This document shows positions 1 through 11,076 of a DNA stretch of 64,000 nucleotides, piece after piece; the first letter of the stretch is position 1, and each line of letters begins with the position of its first letter. This stretch comes from Omphalotus guepiniiformis. Its lineage: Eukaryota > Basidiomycota > Agaricomycetes > Agaricales > Omphalotaceae. The translations under genes and the position numbers were made by a program. The notes under the pieces were generated by a model. The model saw only the letters and a program-made list of their open reading frames with translations. It did no database searches and had not been told where the DNA came from. Location: positions 124,001 to 188,000 of the forward strand of contig JAQOOI010000072.1 of assembly GCA_028554645.1 (NCBI GenBank), read 5' to 3'.

Positions 1-1469
1 GCGCTGTAGGAAGCAGATATCCGTAGGCGACTGCTGACAGTCGCTAACAAATGTAGTTGGAGATCCGGAGACAGCATCCATTTTATAGAATTTGAGTGTA
101 CCGACTGGTTGGGTACCGGAGAGTACTTTATGCGCCAGTGTCTCAAAAATCCAGCCAGAAAACGAAGACGACTCTGAAAGACCACGGCATAGGCTGAATA
201 AGTTCCTGGCAGCAGAGTAGTCGATGATATGTTGACGTTCCATAGCAAGGCGAGCAATGTAGGGTGACTTGAAATCTGGTATGAACAAATCCTGCGTCTC
301 GCCGCGGGCGTGTATAGTAAACTGAAAGAGTTCTTGAATGACCTCCGAGGATTTATCGATCGTAATAGCAGATTCCAAATGTGAAACTATCAGTCCAGCG
401 ACACTTTGCTTGACAAGTCGCCCTGCCATGTATGGATCGAAGATGGCACGATATACATCGCGTGCAGCACAGCCATAGTTGGCCACAGCATGCTCAATTA
501 GCTGTCGCCCAATCGCCTTGCGACTGAGTCGCGTGAGGGCCGACTCGGACGCCACATCAGAAGTAGGTGTTACAATGACCTCGAGTGCAACTCTTGTGGA
601 GAGATCGAGAACTTCAGAGGTTAGACTACGATGCGAAGAAGGTCGTGATAACGCGTTCTCGATCCGCTCGATTAAGCCATTGTATTTGGGCTGTAACGGT
701 AGGCTGTAACGAGAAAGTTATCAGGCGGCAGCGAAGACGTGAATACACGATACGTACCCTTCTACGAGTTCCTCATGGGTCCACAAAGGCATACCCCAAA
801 GGCAACCTCGGGTTTTTTGTTTGAGCCACCTGCTATATCGTGACGGATTGGGTGACGCAGCCTGAATTGCAAATGCATCTGGCCCTACCAAATGCCAATC
901 AGGATTCTGATTCGATAAATCCCAGTCGATGAGTATCCATAAGCGCACGTTTGCATGAGGGGGGACAGGAAAGTCGTAAATAGTGAGATTCCGAATATCT
1001 GCTCGATAGACCTGATCGTTGAAGAAAAGCCTGATATCGGGTCCATTGGCCAGGACTACGGGATGTCCATCGTTGACGAGGCGCATGACAACGTACCAGA
1101 GCCAGAAGCTCTTTCCTAAAAATCGCTATTACCGACATACTTTTTTTTTTACAGCGTATCTTGTAGACAGAGCATACCTGTACCTGGTTGACCCGTAACC
1201 ACGATACTTGGATCGCCCTCCTCTTGAGATATCGCCTCGGCTCTTTTGAATAGATCTTCGTATGACTCCCGAAAAATAAGCCGCCCATGAGTTATAGAGA
1301 GCCTTGTGCCGACAGCGTCATGAGGAAGGACGTTCAAGATGCGATTCTTTGGGCGGCCATCTTGGGTGAACTGTGCTCTACATTGTTCAGCAAAGGAATT
1401 CCAATTATCTTGCAGCTCCCATTGTTCAGGTTTCCACCGCCAGCCAGTAGATCTAGAGGAAATGGCCAT
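1..1469 (-). CDS. RHS/Crinkler-type P-loop NTPase, copy 1 (3' end cut by window edge)
   Basis: Probable large P-loop NTPase of the fungal RHS/Crinkler-like class; its role is not established. Exons read on the minus strand are 1178-1469, 758-1115 and from 703 off the left edge; the introns are 62 and 54 nt with GT-AG ends. The first intron splits the Walker A motif: exon 1 ends in GQPGTG and exon 2 opens with KSFWLWY. Later come a hydrophobic LWILIDWDL strand (Walker B-like) and a conserved PLWTHEELVEG segment at the second splice site. It is a near copy of the gene at 5322-7193, with identical exon 2 length and phases, two extra codons near the start, and about seven residue changes over the first 91 residues after the start. 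No stop interrupts the visible part. The RHS/Crinkler assignment rests on remembered family architecture and is moderate; the NTPase call is firmer. Confidence 0.7.
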
Positions 1470-2812
1470 TTCATTCGACAGAGTTCGACAGAGCAGGACA
1501 GTGAGGGACAGTGCGACTGTGACTGTGACTGTTGTGTCTAAGGTGCTGGTCTAGGTCACGTCTGAGAAATATCCAACCCAGCGCCAACCCAACGTTGCGA
1601 ACTATAACTGAACTATAATATGCTACATTGTATCTTGTGATCCTCGAAGCATCGATGTTAATACGGGCATACTTACCACAAATCAAGGAAAAATAACTCA
1701 GTGCAAGGGACGACAAAGAGTGGTCCGGCTAATGGTATTCCAGGCTCAAGATCGTCAGCAAGGAACCTACGAAGGATTACGGACGAAGCAATCTGGAGAA
1801 ACTTGAGACTTTGGGAAATGCCGGGCTCACGACAAAAGATTCAGCTTCTTCTGAGTCGGGAACTTATACGAAGTATGCAGAAGACTGTCATGCATAATGG
1901 CCCATGTAAGACTGTTAAGCATAGACATCTGTTACGCATTTCTATGCCTATGTTTGCTCTACTAAATGTGATGCTAATTCGAACGCTTTGCTAGTTGATA
2001 TGGTCGACGTAACTTGTGCACCATATGTCTGTCGTATTCACCACCAAGCTATATGTCTCTCGATCGCTCCTCTTCTTAAAATAAACTCTCAGGCCGTAAA
2101 TCTATACAGAGGAGGCTCAGTCAAATCAACCCCCACGGCGGTGTACGTGTGGCTCCGCTGGCAAGACCCACTGGAACGACGGTACAAGGAGGCATGCAGG
2201 AAAAGCGTCGAGTATAGGCTGGGCAGGCGCTACGGCGTCGGGAGATGCCAGACCCCATCAAATGAGCGCCGCTAGTAGCACATTGCCTGGTACAATGTGG
2301 CTCCTCAGCAGACGTATCCGACGATTGGGACGATGCATATAGCTTTGAAGGTTCGAATTACCGGGCTGTGCAGCAACACTATATAGAGTTCCCGGTTCTT
2401 ATATCCCCATACCGGCATGCTCGTGTGTGTTGTCTGCATTGTAACTACACTAGACGTCCGTGTAGAGAATTGTGAATGGTACTGTTTTCAATTTCGGCTC
2501 GTCTGAAAGTTAGACGTCAGACAGTATACCGAGCTGAGACTGAAGGTAACTTACAGTAAAAACAGAAAGTCATTACATGTTCAATTGAATCTACCATATT
2601 GACTACAATTATCCAAATTTGTTATTCCGAATGTCCTGATTTCCCCTTTCCTCTCCATTCTTTCAAAACGTACACAGAATAGGTTTAGGTATGAATAAAG
2701 AATAAGAAAACACTAGCGCGCCGGCAACCTACATCAACAGGGGACGAAAGAAAGAAAGGATGAAGGAAAAAAAGAATTTGGTAGACATCCACTGTTCCGA
2801 TATGAGTCCAAT
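1470..2812. other. intergenic, no supported gene
   Basis: About 1.3 kb between the start of NTPase copy 1 and the 3' end of fimbrin. The first ~70 bases carry short CTGTGA/CAGTC-like repeats just upstream of the NTPase start. Small open frames here have no recognisable domain or splice partners. A purine-rich GAAA-type tract lies near 2745-2775. Confidence 0.5.
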
Positions 2813-5174
2813 CTATTGCGCGACGCTCATCAAACTGCCGACGAAGGTCATGATCTACACGAAAATGTGTCAGTTGTGCAATAAGAGAAAAAGGAGCGAC
2901 GGGAAAAAAGGCGCAGGTACAAAACAAAATGGCGCACTCACCAAACGTGGTCGTACATCGACAATATCTTCAGGGACAAGGAAAATGAGCGCACTCATCT
3001 TTCTCGCAATCGAGATGGCAAGTTTCGCTATTACCCAAGAAACATATTAGTTACCCATGATCCACGGAAGGACGTCCATACGACTCACCATTCTGCCTCC
3101 TGTCTTCATAGTCTCCGTCATTCGACACATCAATGACCAGTGCCGGATCCACGATACCAGGCCTAATTGCCTCCTCCAGCGACAGGAAGAACAGGCCGGT
3201 CGTGATGGACGGGTCTTTGAATGACCTGATAGGCCGCACGTTGGGATTGCCCTTCTGTGCCACGGTATTAGCCCACTTGAGCATCTCGGTGTCGGAGATG
3301 GGGCGCCCGCCAGAAGATTTGGACAGAGAGGTCAAAGTCTTGGTTATGCTCATCCTGAACTCAAGGAGTAAGCATTGATTACAAGGGCCATTGCAGTTTG
3401 AAAGAAACAACTAACCGCATCAACTGCCAAACCAATCCCAACACCAAAGTCTTGCTTCCATCCACAATATCTGCTCCTTGAATGCCCACCAAATGCATCC
3501 CATTCTGCTTCGCTAGATCTACAGCATAGTTCGTATTTTCCACCATCTTGAACCGGGATAAAGTGCTTTGATTCGGTGTAACACCGATGTCTACGTCTTC
3601 TTCTCCCTCCCCATCACCGCTGTAACTCACCGGGACCGCACCAGCTTTCGGCTTCGAGACTCGCCGCCAGACAACAACGCCCGGAGAAATCGTATCAAAC
3701 GCCTGAAGGATGATCAACCCGTCTTTAAGATTCTCAAACAAGTTGAAAACGGCCGGTTCGACACCGAGAGAGTTGAGCCATAACGTGAACACACGCGCCT
3801 CACGCTCGCCCTCCGCGTCGAAGTCCTCCACAGCGCCATAATTTTTAGCTTCCTGTTCGTCGAGCGGCTCAAGACCGGGATGCGTATTGAAAAGGTTCGC
3901 GACGAAGGCAAGGTTTAGACGAGGATTACCGGAAACTAGGGATGAAGGTGTGAGATATTTGCGGCACCCTATCTTTTCCGCGTTTTGGAGAACCTCTTCT
4001 GCACGCTGACGAATGTCGCGGGTTTGGAGGGGCGCTCGGGAGCATTGATCAGGTTTGAGCTGGTTGAGTAGGATGGTGTAGTTCTCTCCATCGGACACAT
4101 CTCGACTGAAGTTATTTACTCTGTGGACACGTTAGCGTAACTTCAATCATGTGCTTTGAGTACAACTTGCCTGCGGTTCCATCCTGCTGCCTTTAGATGA
4201 TAGTTGAACCATCTGAGTAGGATCTGGTCCGGAGTTAACCTCAACAGGTCATCGATTGTCTCACCCTCCTCGCACAGTCTGTACAACTCAGGATGGAGCT
4301 TGATGTCAACCTGAGCAAGCAGACCTCTGCGGATGACCTGCCAGATCAGCCCCAAGATAAGATGCTCTCTCCCCTCAGCGATATCCGAAGACCCAATGTT
4401 TACAACAGAACAGCCAATAGCCTTGGCAGACGAGATCAAGATGTTATTGTTTTCCGTGATCTGGAATGCATTCAGAGGTTTCTTGCCAGATGGCTTGTTG
4501 AGGACACGCGTATCGATGGTATCGGGTACAGAGTCATTAATAAGTTTGCAAAGAATAAGGCCGTCTTTGCACTCGTCGAACAGCTGCATCGTCGTTGTCG
4601 GAATAGGATAGCGATCACCGACATCTGGATCATTTTCTATCACCTGTAAAGGTGGTCAATACTGGCCACGGAAACCATCGAACGAACTGACCAGATTGAT
4701 ATGATTCGTGAACTCACTCCGTTCATCTTCATTGATCGTGTGGCTGACATTCGCGTTCGAACCTTGCACAGTGACTTTGCCTGCCTTGGTCGAAATACCC
4801 GACTTGGCCTTTGTTCGTAGCTTGACATTGAGCTCAACGACGAGCAAAGGTGAGATCCCTCGGTTGTGGCATTACATCATTTCCACTACGTACCTCAACG
4901 AAATCTTCGAGTTCTACCTTCCCGCTAGCATCGACACTGACATGTTTAAGCGTCTCTCTGGCTTCATCGTAAGACTCTCCGCTGGCTTGTAGCGCTTGTA
5001 GAACAGCATTTTTATCCACTCGACCCGGCGTATCGGTTGAAATCGCACTAGGAGAAAGCGGTAAAACAGATAGGGTAGATCTAAAGAGACTACGTACTTG
5101 AAACGATTGATCAAATTGAACATCTCATCCCGAGACACCTCAGGATATTTCTTCTGAAGTTTGAGTGCCTCCAT
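2813..5174 (-). CDS. SAC6: fimbrin/plastin actin-bundling protein
   Basis: Fimbrin cross-links actin filaments in patches, cables and the cytokinetic ring. Eight exons close in frame to 647 residues: 5098-5174, 4894-5047, 4692-4832, 4171-4643, 3416-4120, 3089-3354, 2942-3027, 2813-2854. The protein has an N-terminal EF-hand-type region (about residues 1-80, with an acidic DASGKVELEDF loop) followed by four calponin-homology domains: roughly 110-235 (LFDECKDGLILCKLIN), 255-365, 390-510 (LFENLKDGLIIL) and 530-640 (RSFKDPSITTGLFFL). The length is normal for the family. The intron at 4121-4170 needs a GC donor (GCAAGT); the nearest GT alternative runs straight into a stop. The start is the first ATG and fits the conserved N terminus. 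It shares a 147-bp upstream gap with the divergent NTPase copy 2. Confidence 0.96.
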
Positions 5175-5321
5175 TATGAAGAGAAAGGTGGAAGTCGCGG
5201 AGCAAGTATAAGTATGGCGTGGCGGTGCACTCGCACTTGCCTTCTTAGACTTTCGCGGTGACTACAAATTCAGTCATTCGTACTGTGCATCCGCAGTCGA
5301 ACTGTGCAGCGTCGAATCGAA
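5175..5321. promoter_or_regulatory. shared divergent promoter gap, fimbrin / NTPase copy 2
   Basis: Only 147 bp separate the fimbrin start (minus) from the NTPase copy 2 start (plus), so both promoters must lie here or overlap the genes. An AGTATAAGTAT motif near 5204-5213 is a weak TATA candidate. The extent is inferred from the gene starts. Confidence 0.4.
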
Positions 5322-7193
5322 ATGACCTTTTCCTCTACTGGCTGGCGGTGGAAACCTGAACACTGGGAGCTGCAAGATAATTGGAGTTCCTTTGCTGAAC
5401 AATGTAGAGCACAGTTCACCCAAGATGGCCGCCCAAAGAGTCGCATCTTGAACGTCCTTCCTCACGATGCTGTCGGCACAAGGCTCTCTATAACTCATGG
5501 GCAGCTTATTTTTCGGGAGTCCTACGAAGATCTATTCAAAAGAGCCGAGGCGATATCTCAAAAGAAGGGTGATCCAGGTATCGTGGTTACTGGTCAACCA
5601 GGTACAGGTATGCTCTATCTACAAGATAGGCTGTAAAGTACGTTGATAACTGCCGGGATGTTTAGGAAAGAGCTTCTGGCTCTGGTACGTTGTCATGCGC
5701 CTCGTCAACGATGGGCATCCCGTAGTACTAGCCCTTGGGCCCAAAATTATGCTCTTCTTCAATGATCAGGCTTATCAAAGGATTCTCGGTGTCGGCAGCG
5801 AAAGCCATTTTCCTGTCCCCCCTCACCCAAACATGCGCCTATGGATACTCATTGACTGGGATTTATCGAACGAGATGCCTGTTTGGCATTTGATAGAGCC
5901 AGATGCATTTGCAATTCAGGCTGCGTCACCCAATCCGTCACGATATAGGACGTGGCTCAAACAAAAACGACCAGGTTGTCTTTGGGGTATGCCTTTGTGG
6001 ACCCACGAGGAACTCTTGGAAGGGTACGTTCGTGTATTCACGCCTTCGCTGCCGCCTGATAACTTTCTCATTACAGCCTACCGTTACAGCCCGAATACAA
6101 TGACTTAATCGAGCAGATCGAGAACGCTTTATCACAACCTGCTTCACATCATAGTCCAAACTCTGATGTTCTCGATTTTTCCACAAGAGTTGCACTCAAG
6201 GTCATTGTAGCACCTACTTCTGATGTGGCGTCCGCGTCCGCCCTCACTCGACTCAGTCGCGAGGAGATTGGGCAACAGCTAATTGAGCATGCTGTGGCCA
6301 ACTATGGCTGTTCTGCGCGCGATGTATATCTTGCCATCTTCGATCCATACGAGGCAGGGCGATTTATCAAGCAAAGTGTCGCTGGACTGACAGTTTCACA
6401 CTTGGAATCCGCTATTACGATCGACAAATCCTCTGAGGCCATCCAAGAACTCTTTCAGTTTACTATACACGCCCGCGGCGAGACGCAGGATTTGTTCATA
6501 CCAGATTTCAAGTCACCCTACATTGCTCGCCTTGCTATGGAACGTCAACATATCATCGACTACTCTGCTGCCAGGAACTTATTCAGCCTATGCCGTGGTC
6601 TTTCAGAGTCGTCTTCGTTTGCTGGGTGGATTTTTGAGACACTGGCGCATAAAGTACTCTCCGGTACCCAACCAGTCGGTACACTCAAATTCTATAAAAT
6701 GGATGCTGTCTCCGGATCTCCAACTACATTTGTTAGCGACTGTCAGCAGTCGCCCACGGATATATGCTTTCCACAGCGCAAGGTTCGATTCTTTGCGGCG
6801 AACGACGGTTACTTCCCTGATCTCGGGAATACATACCACATTCCAAGTGCAAATAATTTCCCTCATATCGACTCTTTCTTGGTGGAGATCAATTCCAAGG
6901 ACACTGTTATATGGATCTTTCAATGCACAATAAGCCCAGTGTATACAGGCTCCGAAAAAGATAACCCACTGGTGCAACATATTCGCAAGGTCGTTCGAGA
7001 GGCTTCTCGCCGGGCAGCGCGTGGATCGGAACCATCAACAAAGAGGGCGAAACTATTGGACAAGGTGAAAATCCGATATGCTTTGGTCTGCCCGAGAGAT
7101 TTGTTTTATAAGGAGCCGCGGAAATGGATCATGCCCTCGGAAGGTTGGAAAGCGGTTGAGGGTGAGGTGGTGTGTCTTCCTCTTTATGTCTGA
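5322..7193 (+). CDS. RHS/Crinkler-type P-loop NTPase with possible REase-like C terminus, copy 2 (complete)
   Basis: Three exons (5322-5607, 5666-6023, 6077-7193) give a 586-residue protein in a single frame. The Walker A motif GQPGTGKS at about residues 91-98 is split by the first intron, followed by FWLWY, then LWILIDWDL (Walker B-like) and PLWTHEELLEG. The last ~160 residues (from about 6700) have an IDSF...WIFQCTIS pattern that resembles the degenerate PD-(D/E)xK core seen in some Crinkler-RHS effectors, where Q-x-T replaces E-x-K. If so, this is an NTPase-nuclease fusion of the CR type; that part is inference. No signal peptide or membrane segment is evident. It is the inverted partner of the copy at 1-1469. 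The start ATG is the first in frame and matches the copy 1 N terminus after a two-codon difference. Confidence 0.8.
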
Positions 7194-8080
7194 CTTGTAG
7201 GTCGTCTTGTCCGCGTGTTTGTGCTCTGATAGCCTTACTGACTGATACTTTCGTAGTCATGGTTGAGAATACAGAATTGGCATTGTCTGGCTGTACAGTA
7301 TTGCTTTACTACCATCTCCACCGAATTCATTATCTTAGTAACGGCCAACGCTCATATAAGTGCTTGAAATCTAGCTTTTCCCTGTACCAGTAGCATACGG
7401 ATTTGAATAAACCTACTTCGTCGACGATGTTCAGTTCGCGACTGAATAAGAACATGAAACCTGTCAGTGACACAGTGCTACATATTGAGCGGCTGCATAA
7501 CCTCAGGTGTTCAGGCGCAAGGATATTTTCAAGGTAATAGGCGGACCTTGGTCTTCTTGGTCGTCATTTCTCGAACCGTAGAGTTTCGGGCAGGAACTTG
7601 GGGTGAAGGTTCACTTAGCTAGGCAGCATAAAGTGGCGTCTGAGTGGGTTTGAGCCGGCTGTCGTGTCGTAGCAAAAGTAAGAGATGGTTGAGGGTTCAT
7701 AGATTCCACTCCGTGGAGCTTGCAAGGTTAGATTGCGACACCGTTGTATTCCTCCAAACACGAGAAATATACAAAAGCGAGCTCGTCGACGTCGATGATG
7801 TGTAGATAGAACAGAAAACTGTGGACCCAGACGCAGGGCTACCTAAGTAGCGCGCACGAACATACGAAGCCGAGGACCTTTCAGTGCTAGACACCTTGCT
7901 CAAGGATATGACGGTGAGACCCAAACGATGGTAATTGCGCCACCCTCGTACCCAATATAGTCACATGATACGCCGGTGCTTCTGGCTCATTTAATGTGCA
8001 GAAATCGATTCCAAAAACTTGGCAAAGCCAAGCGCAGTCGATCCATGTGGAGAAGTACAGCTTGATTAGCAAGCCCCCAT
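7194..8080. other. intergenic, no supported gene
   Basis: About 0.9 kb downstream of NTPase copy 2. Short open frames on both strands lack conserved motifs. No repeat or RNA gene was recognised. Confidence 0.45.
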
Positions 8081-8785
8081 ATGCTATCACTTTTCTCTAC
8101 AATCCAAACCACAATCATCGTTCTTATTGGCTTTTTTTTCATCAGAGGAACTGAGGTTATCCAAGTCTATCTCCAAAATTTCATGATGACAACGTCTTCG
8201 ACATCTCGGTCTATAGGATGGCACGAACGGGCGCTTTCCACGCCCCATCCTTCACCATCTACGTACACCCCCACATTGGTGTCACTTGACTTTGCTGTTC
8301 TTCACAGCACTCCGGTGCAGCCAGAGGGGTTCACTGTCGCTGTATTCAAACCTGGAGTTGAGGTAGATGCCGTAGCAATCGATGCTATGGGCCGAGTGCT
8401 TCTCCTGAACCCGACAGACTATCACGACCTGTCTAATCTGGCACAAGCAGTGGCGAACGACCTTCCGACCACAGGAAAGTATAGGAATACGTGGATGATT
8501 AAGCAGCCAATGACATCGAGGCCGATTGAGAGGGTGCTGGTACGTTTGGGAGATGAGAAGACACGAGCGGAGGAACAGGCGAAGTTGAAAGAAATTGGCG
8601 TCCAGGGATACGAGGAAGGGAAGAGGCAGCTTAAAGAGCCCGTGGGGGACGTGACGGAGATTCCAGAAGCCTTGTATGACTTTCTGGGACTCGTTTTGGA
8701 GGCAAGAGAAGGGTATGAACGAGGTAAAGAGAGTGCTATGGTTCAGAAGGTGAAGGATATTGTGGATGCTGGGCAAACGGGATAG
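8081..8785 (+). CDS. unknown protein, 234 or 200 residues
   Basis: A single uninterrupted frame whose family I do not recognise. From the first ATG (8081) it would encode 234 residues beginning with a hydrophobic stretch (about residues 5-23, TTIIVLIGFFF) that could be a membrane anchor. A tandem ATG at 8183 gives 200 residues without it. The body looks protein-like: a compact region with FTVAVFKPGVEVDAVAID and RVLLLNPTDYHDLSNL, then a charged helical C-terminal half rich in E, K and R (about residues 165-230). The third-position pattern in the C-terminal half supports coding. An upstream exon cannot be excluded. It stands alone between two gene-poor stretches. Confidence 0.5.
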   Translation: MLSLFSTIQTTIIVLIGFFFIRGTEVIQVYLQNFMMTTSSTSRSIGWHERALSTPHPSPSTYTPTLVSLDFAVLHSTPVQPEGFTVAVFKPGVEVDAVAIDAMGRVLLLNPTDYHDLSNLAQAVANDLPTTGKYRNTWMIKQPMTSRPIERVLVRLGDEKTRAEEQAKLKEIGVQGYEEGKRQLKEPVGDVTEIPEALYDFLGLVLEAREGYERGKESAMVQKVKDIVDAGQTG

Positions 8786-11076
8786 GAATGCGAATACGAA
8801 GAATTTAGCCCTCGTGTACGGCAGAAGCTAACGGGAAAGTTTGTAAAGCGTTTCGATCCATTGGTTTGTAGATCCTTAGTGGACTGTTGCCACTATGCCT
8901 TTACGGTGCGGAAAACCATTTCGTCGAGAGACGGAGGTGCAATACGAGGATAGCTTCCTCTGCAGACTAGAGCTATTTGCCATTGATACAAGACGAGCAA
9001 TTCGACCGACATACATACCTGTGATGCGCTCAATTCCCCCAGATTTAGGTAACTGAAATCATGCTCGATATCAGCTGCCGTGACATACACCTTCCACTCT
9101 CCCGCATTTGTCCAGCATTCGTCTACAGAACGCGTCAAGTATTCCTGGAATTGATGATATTGCAAGGCCAGCTTTCAAGAGCTTCAAGAGGATTAAGTCA
9201 GAACTGGATTCATGAAAAATATTGCCACGACCGTGGTGGTTATGAATCAAGTTGCTGCGTCAAATCATGCATTGGCGTTGCAGGCCTATGTACATGTACT
9301 AAACACAATTCCTGTACAACGGTCCAACTACCCAGATTCTCTTACCGCTACAGTAATTGACTCGAATGCCCAAGGACGCCGACTACATGTTTTTCTTCTG
9401 CTACCTGCAAACGCCGAAGGAAGCTCGCTACCTCTGTTCAAGATGGATACTTCTTCATTCAGTCAGAGGAGTTCTCACTCCATCCGCTGCCCTCCGCTGC
9501 CCTGCCGCTGCCTCGAAGGAAGACGATGTGACTCGGCGGAACGTCTCTGCGTACATACAGCTAAACTCCGCCTTTCGCGTCGCTGGCAAGCGTCGCTTTA
9601 TCGACAGGACTTTCTTGCCTTTTCTTGCCCACTTAATCATTGACAGGGGGGCGGGGGAGGAGGGTCCGATTTACTCTCAGCGATCGTCAGTTTCACGGCA
9701 ACCCCGTCAACGTGCGAGATACGGGCTAAACCGCTTGCTTTTTTATAGATCTATCGCCTGGTGCAGTAACCAGTTGTCGACCGTTGACCCTGGTAGGGCT
9801 CGATGCCACTGAGATCTACTGCACATATAGGCTAAAATCATACAATGGGCCGCTCCGTCGCAGCCCGTCGCACCACCTCGTGGATAGACGGTGAGTACAA
9901 AGCAATACCTTGAACAAACTGATATCGATGGTAAGAATCCCTCGTGTACGTATCAATTGGCCACTCTCGACTCTGTGCTTCTTGAATACGGAGCGAATTG
10001 ACGAACGACAAACCAAGCAAGGGGTGAAAAGTCACCGACAACAGTGGGCGCCCTGGGAATTAAATAATAATTCGAAAAATATTTCATGTCTCGTCGGCGG
10101 AACCGCATCCAAACCGCATCTACATCTCATCATGCACATGCGACCCTTTTCGGAAGGGCGGCGTTCAAAATCAGCTTGTCCCTGGCAAACGACAGACCCC
10201 TGGATGACGCTCTTCCTCTTCACCGGATACGAGGACGCCGCTGGGGACGCCGGCGGCAGATACAGGTGCTAACCCCACAGCGGTTGGGGTGTGGCAACTT
10301 TTTGATCAACAGGACGGCGTCTTCTGGCGCTCAACATTCAACGCTCAATGTCCAGTGCTCAAGCAATGGCATGCGATGTGGCTACTTCGGCTGTTGTTCA
10401 CACAGGTCAAGCCTGCTTCACGGCGGTCTTCACGCGGTTGGAATCATTTTTTTCAGGGTCAAGGAATATGTCGGGTAAATGAAGCGTTGACACTGTACAT
10501 AAGTTGTAGCGGTATAGCGGATCTATGGAATTTTTTTTTGTTCTTGGTCATTTCCAGAAGCATATCGGTTGGTATGTTTGCAGCGTTGCGTCGGATGATC
10601 GATGTCGATGAGGGCTGATGACGGCGGGGCTTCTTGGGGCTTCTTCTGGATTTCGTGAGTTGGAGGCTAGTTAGAGACCAAGGATATAGATGTACATATT
10701 GCGGGACACAAAGGGACACAGTAAGTATCATATGTACACCGAAGTATGTACATACATATATGCGCAGTGGGTTTGTGGAGAGCAATATAGTTACAAGGCA
10801 ATAAGTAGATCCGACACCATCTCGATGCACACACACAACGTTGAGCGACAGGTATATATCTGAGTAACCGAACACATAATATATGTATACGAGTTCTTTC
10901 CTGGATCACACATGGTATTTTTACATGGGTCAAAGGAATGGATATGACAGGCGTGCCGAGAACGAGAACAGTATCCCAGTATCCCAGCTTAAGCGTGAAT
11001 CAGTAGTAGCGAGGGGCATTAATAGCAGCAAAATCTTGCTAACTCTTCCTTAATCTGTCACTGAAGTAACAGGTTC
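8786..11076. other. gene-poor stretch, 2.3 kb
   Basis: Several open frames of 60-150 codons occur on both strands but none shows a domain, plausible exon partners or a consistent coding look. The minus-strand frame at 8893-9165 (90 codons) is the most protein-like and could be a gene remnant, but I cannot name it. AT-rich TACATA-type runs occur near 10690-10760. Confidence 0.4.

Noticed and set aside
10459..10875. 138-codon minus-strand frame
   Set aside because: No domain, Cys/Thr-rich composition typical of non-coding AT-rich sequence, and no splice partners.
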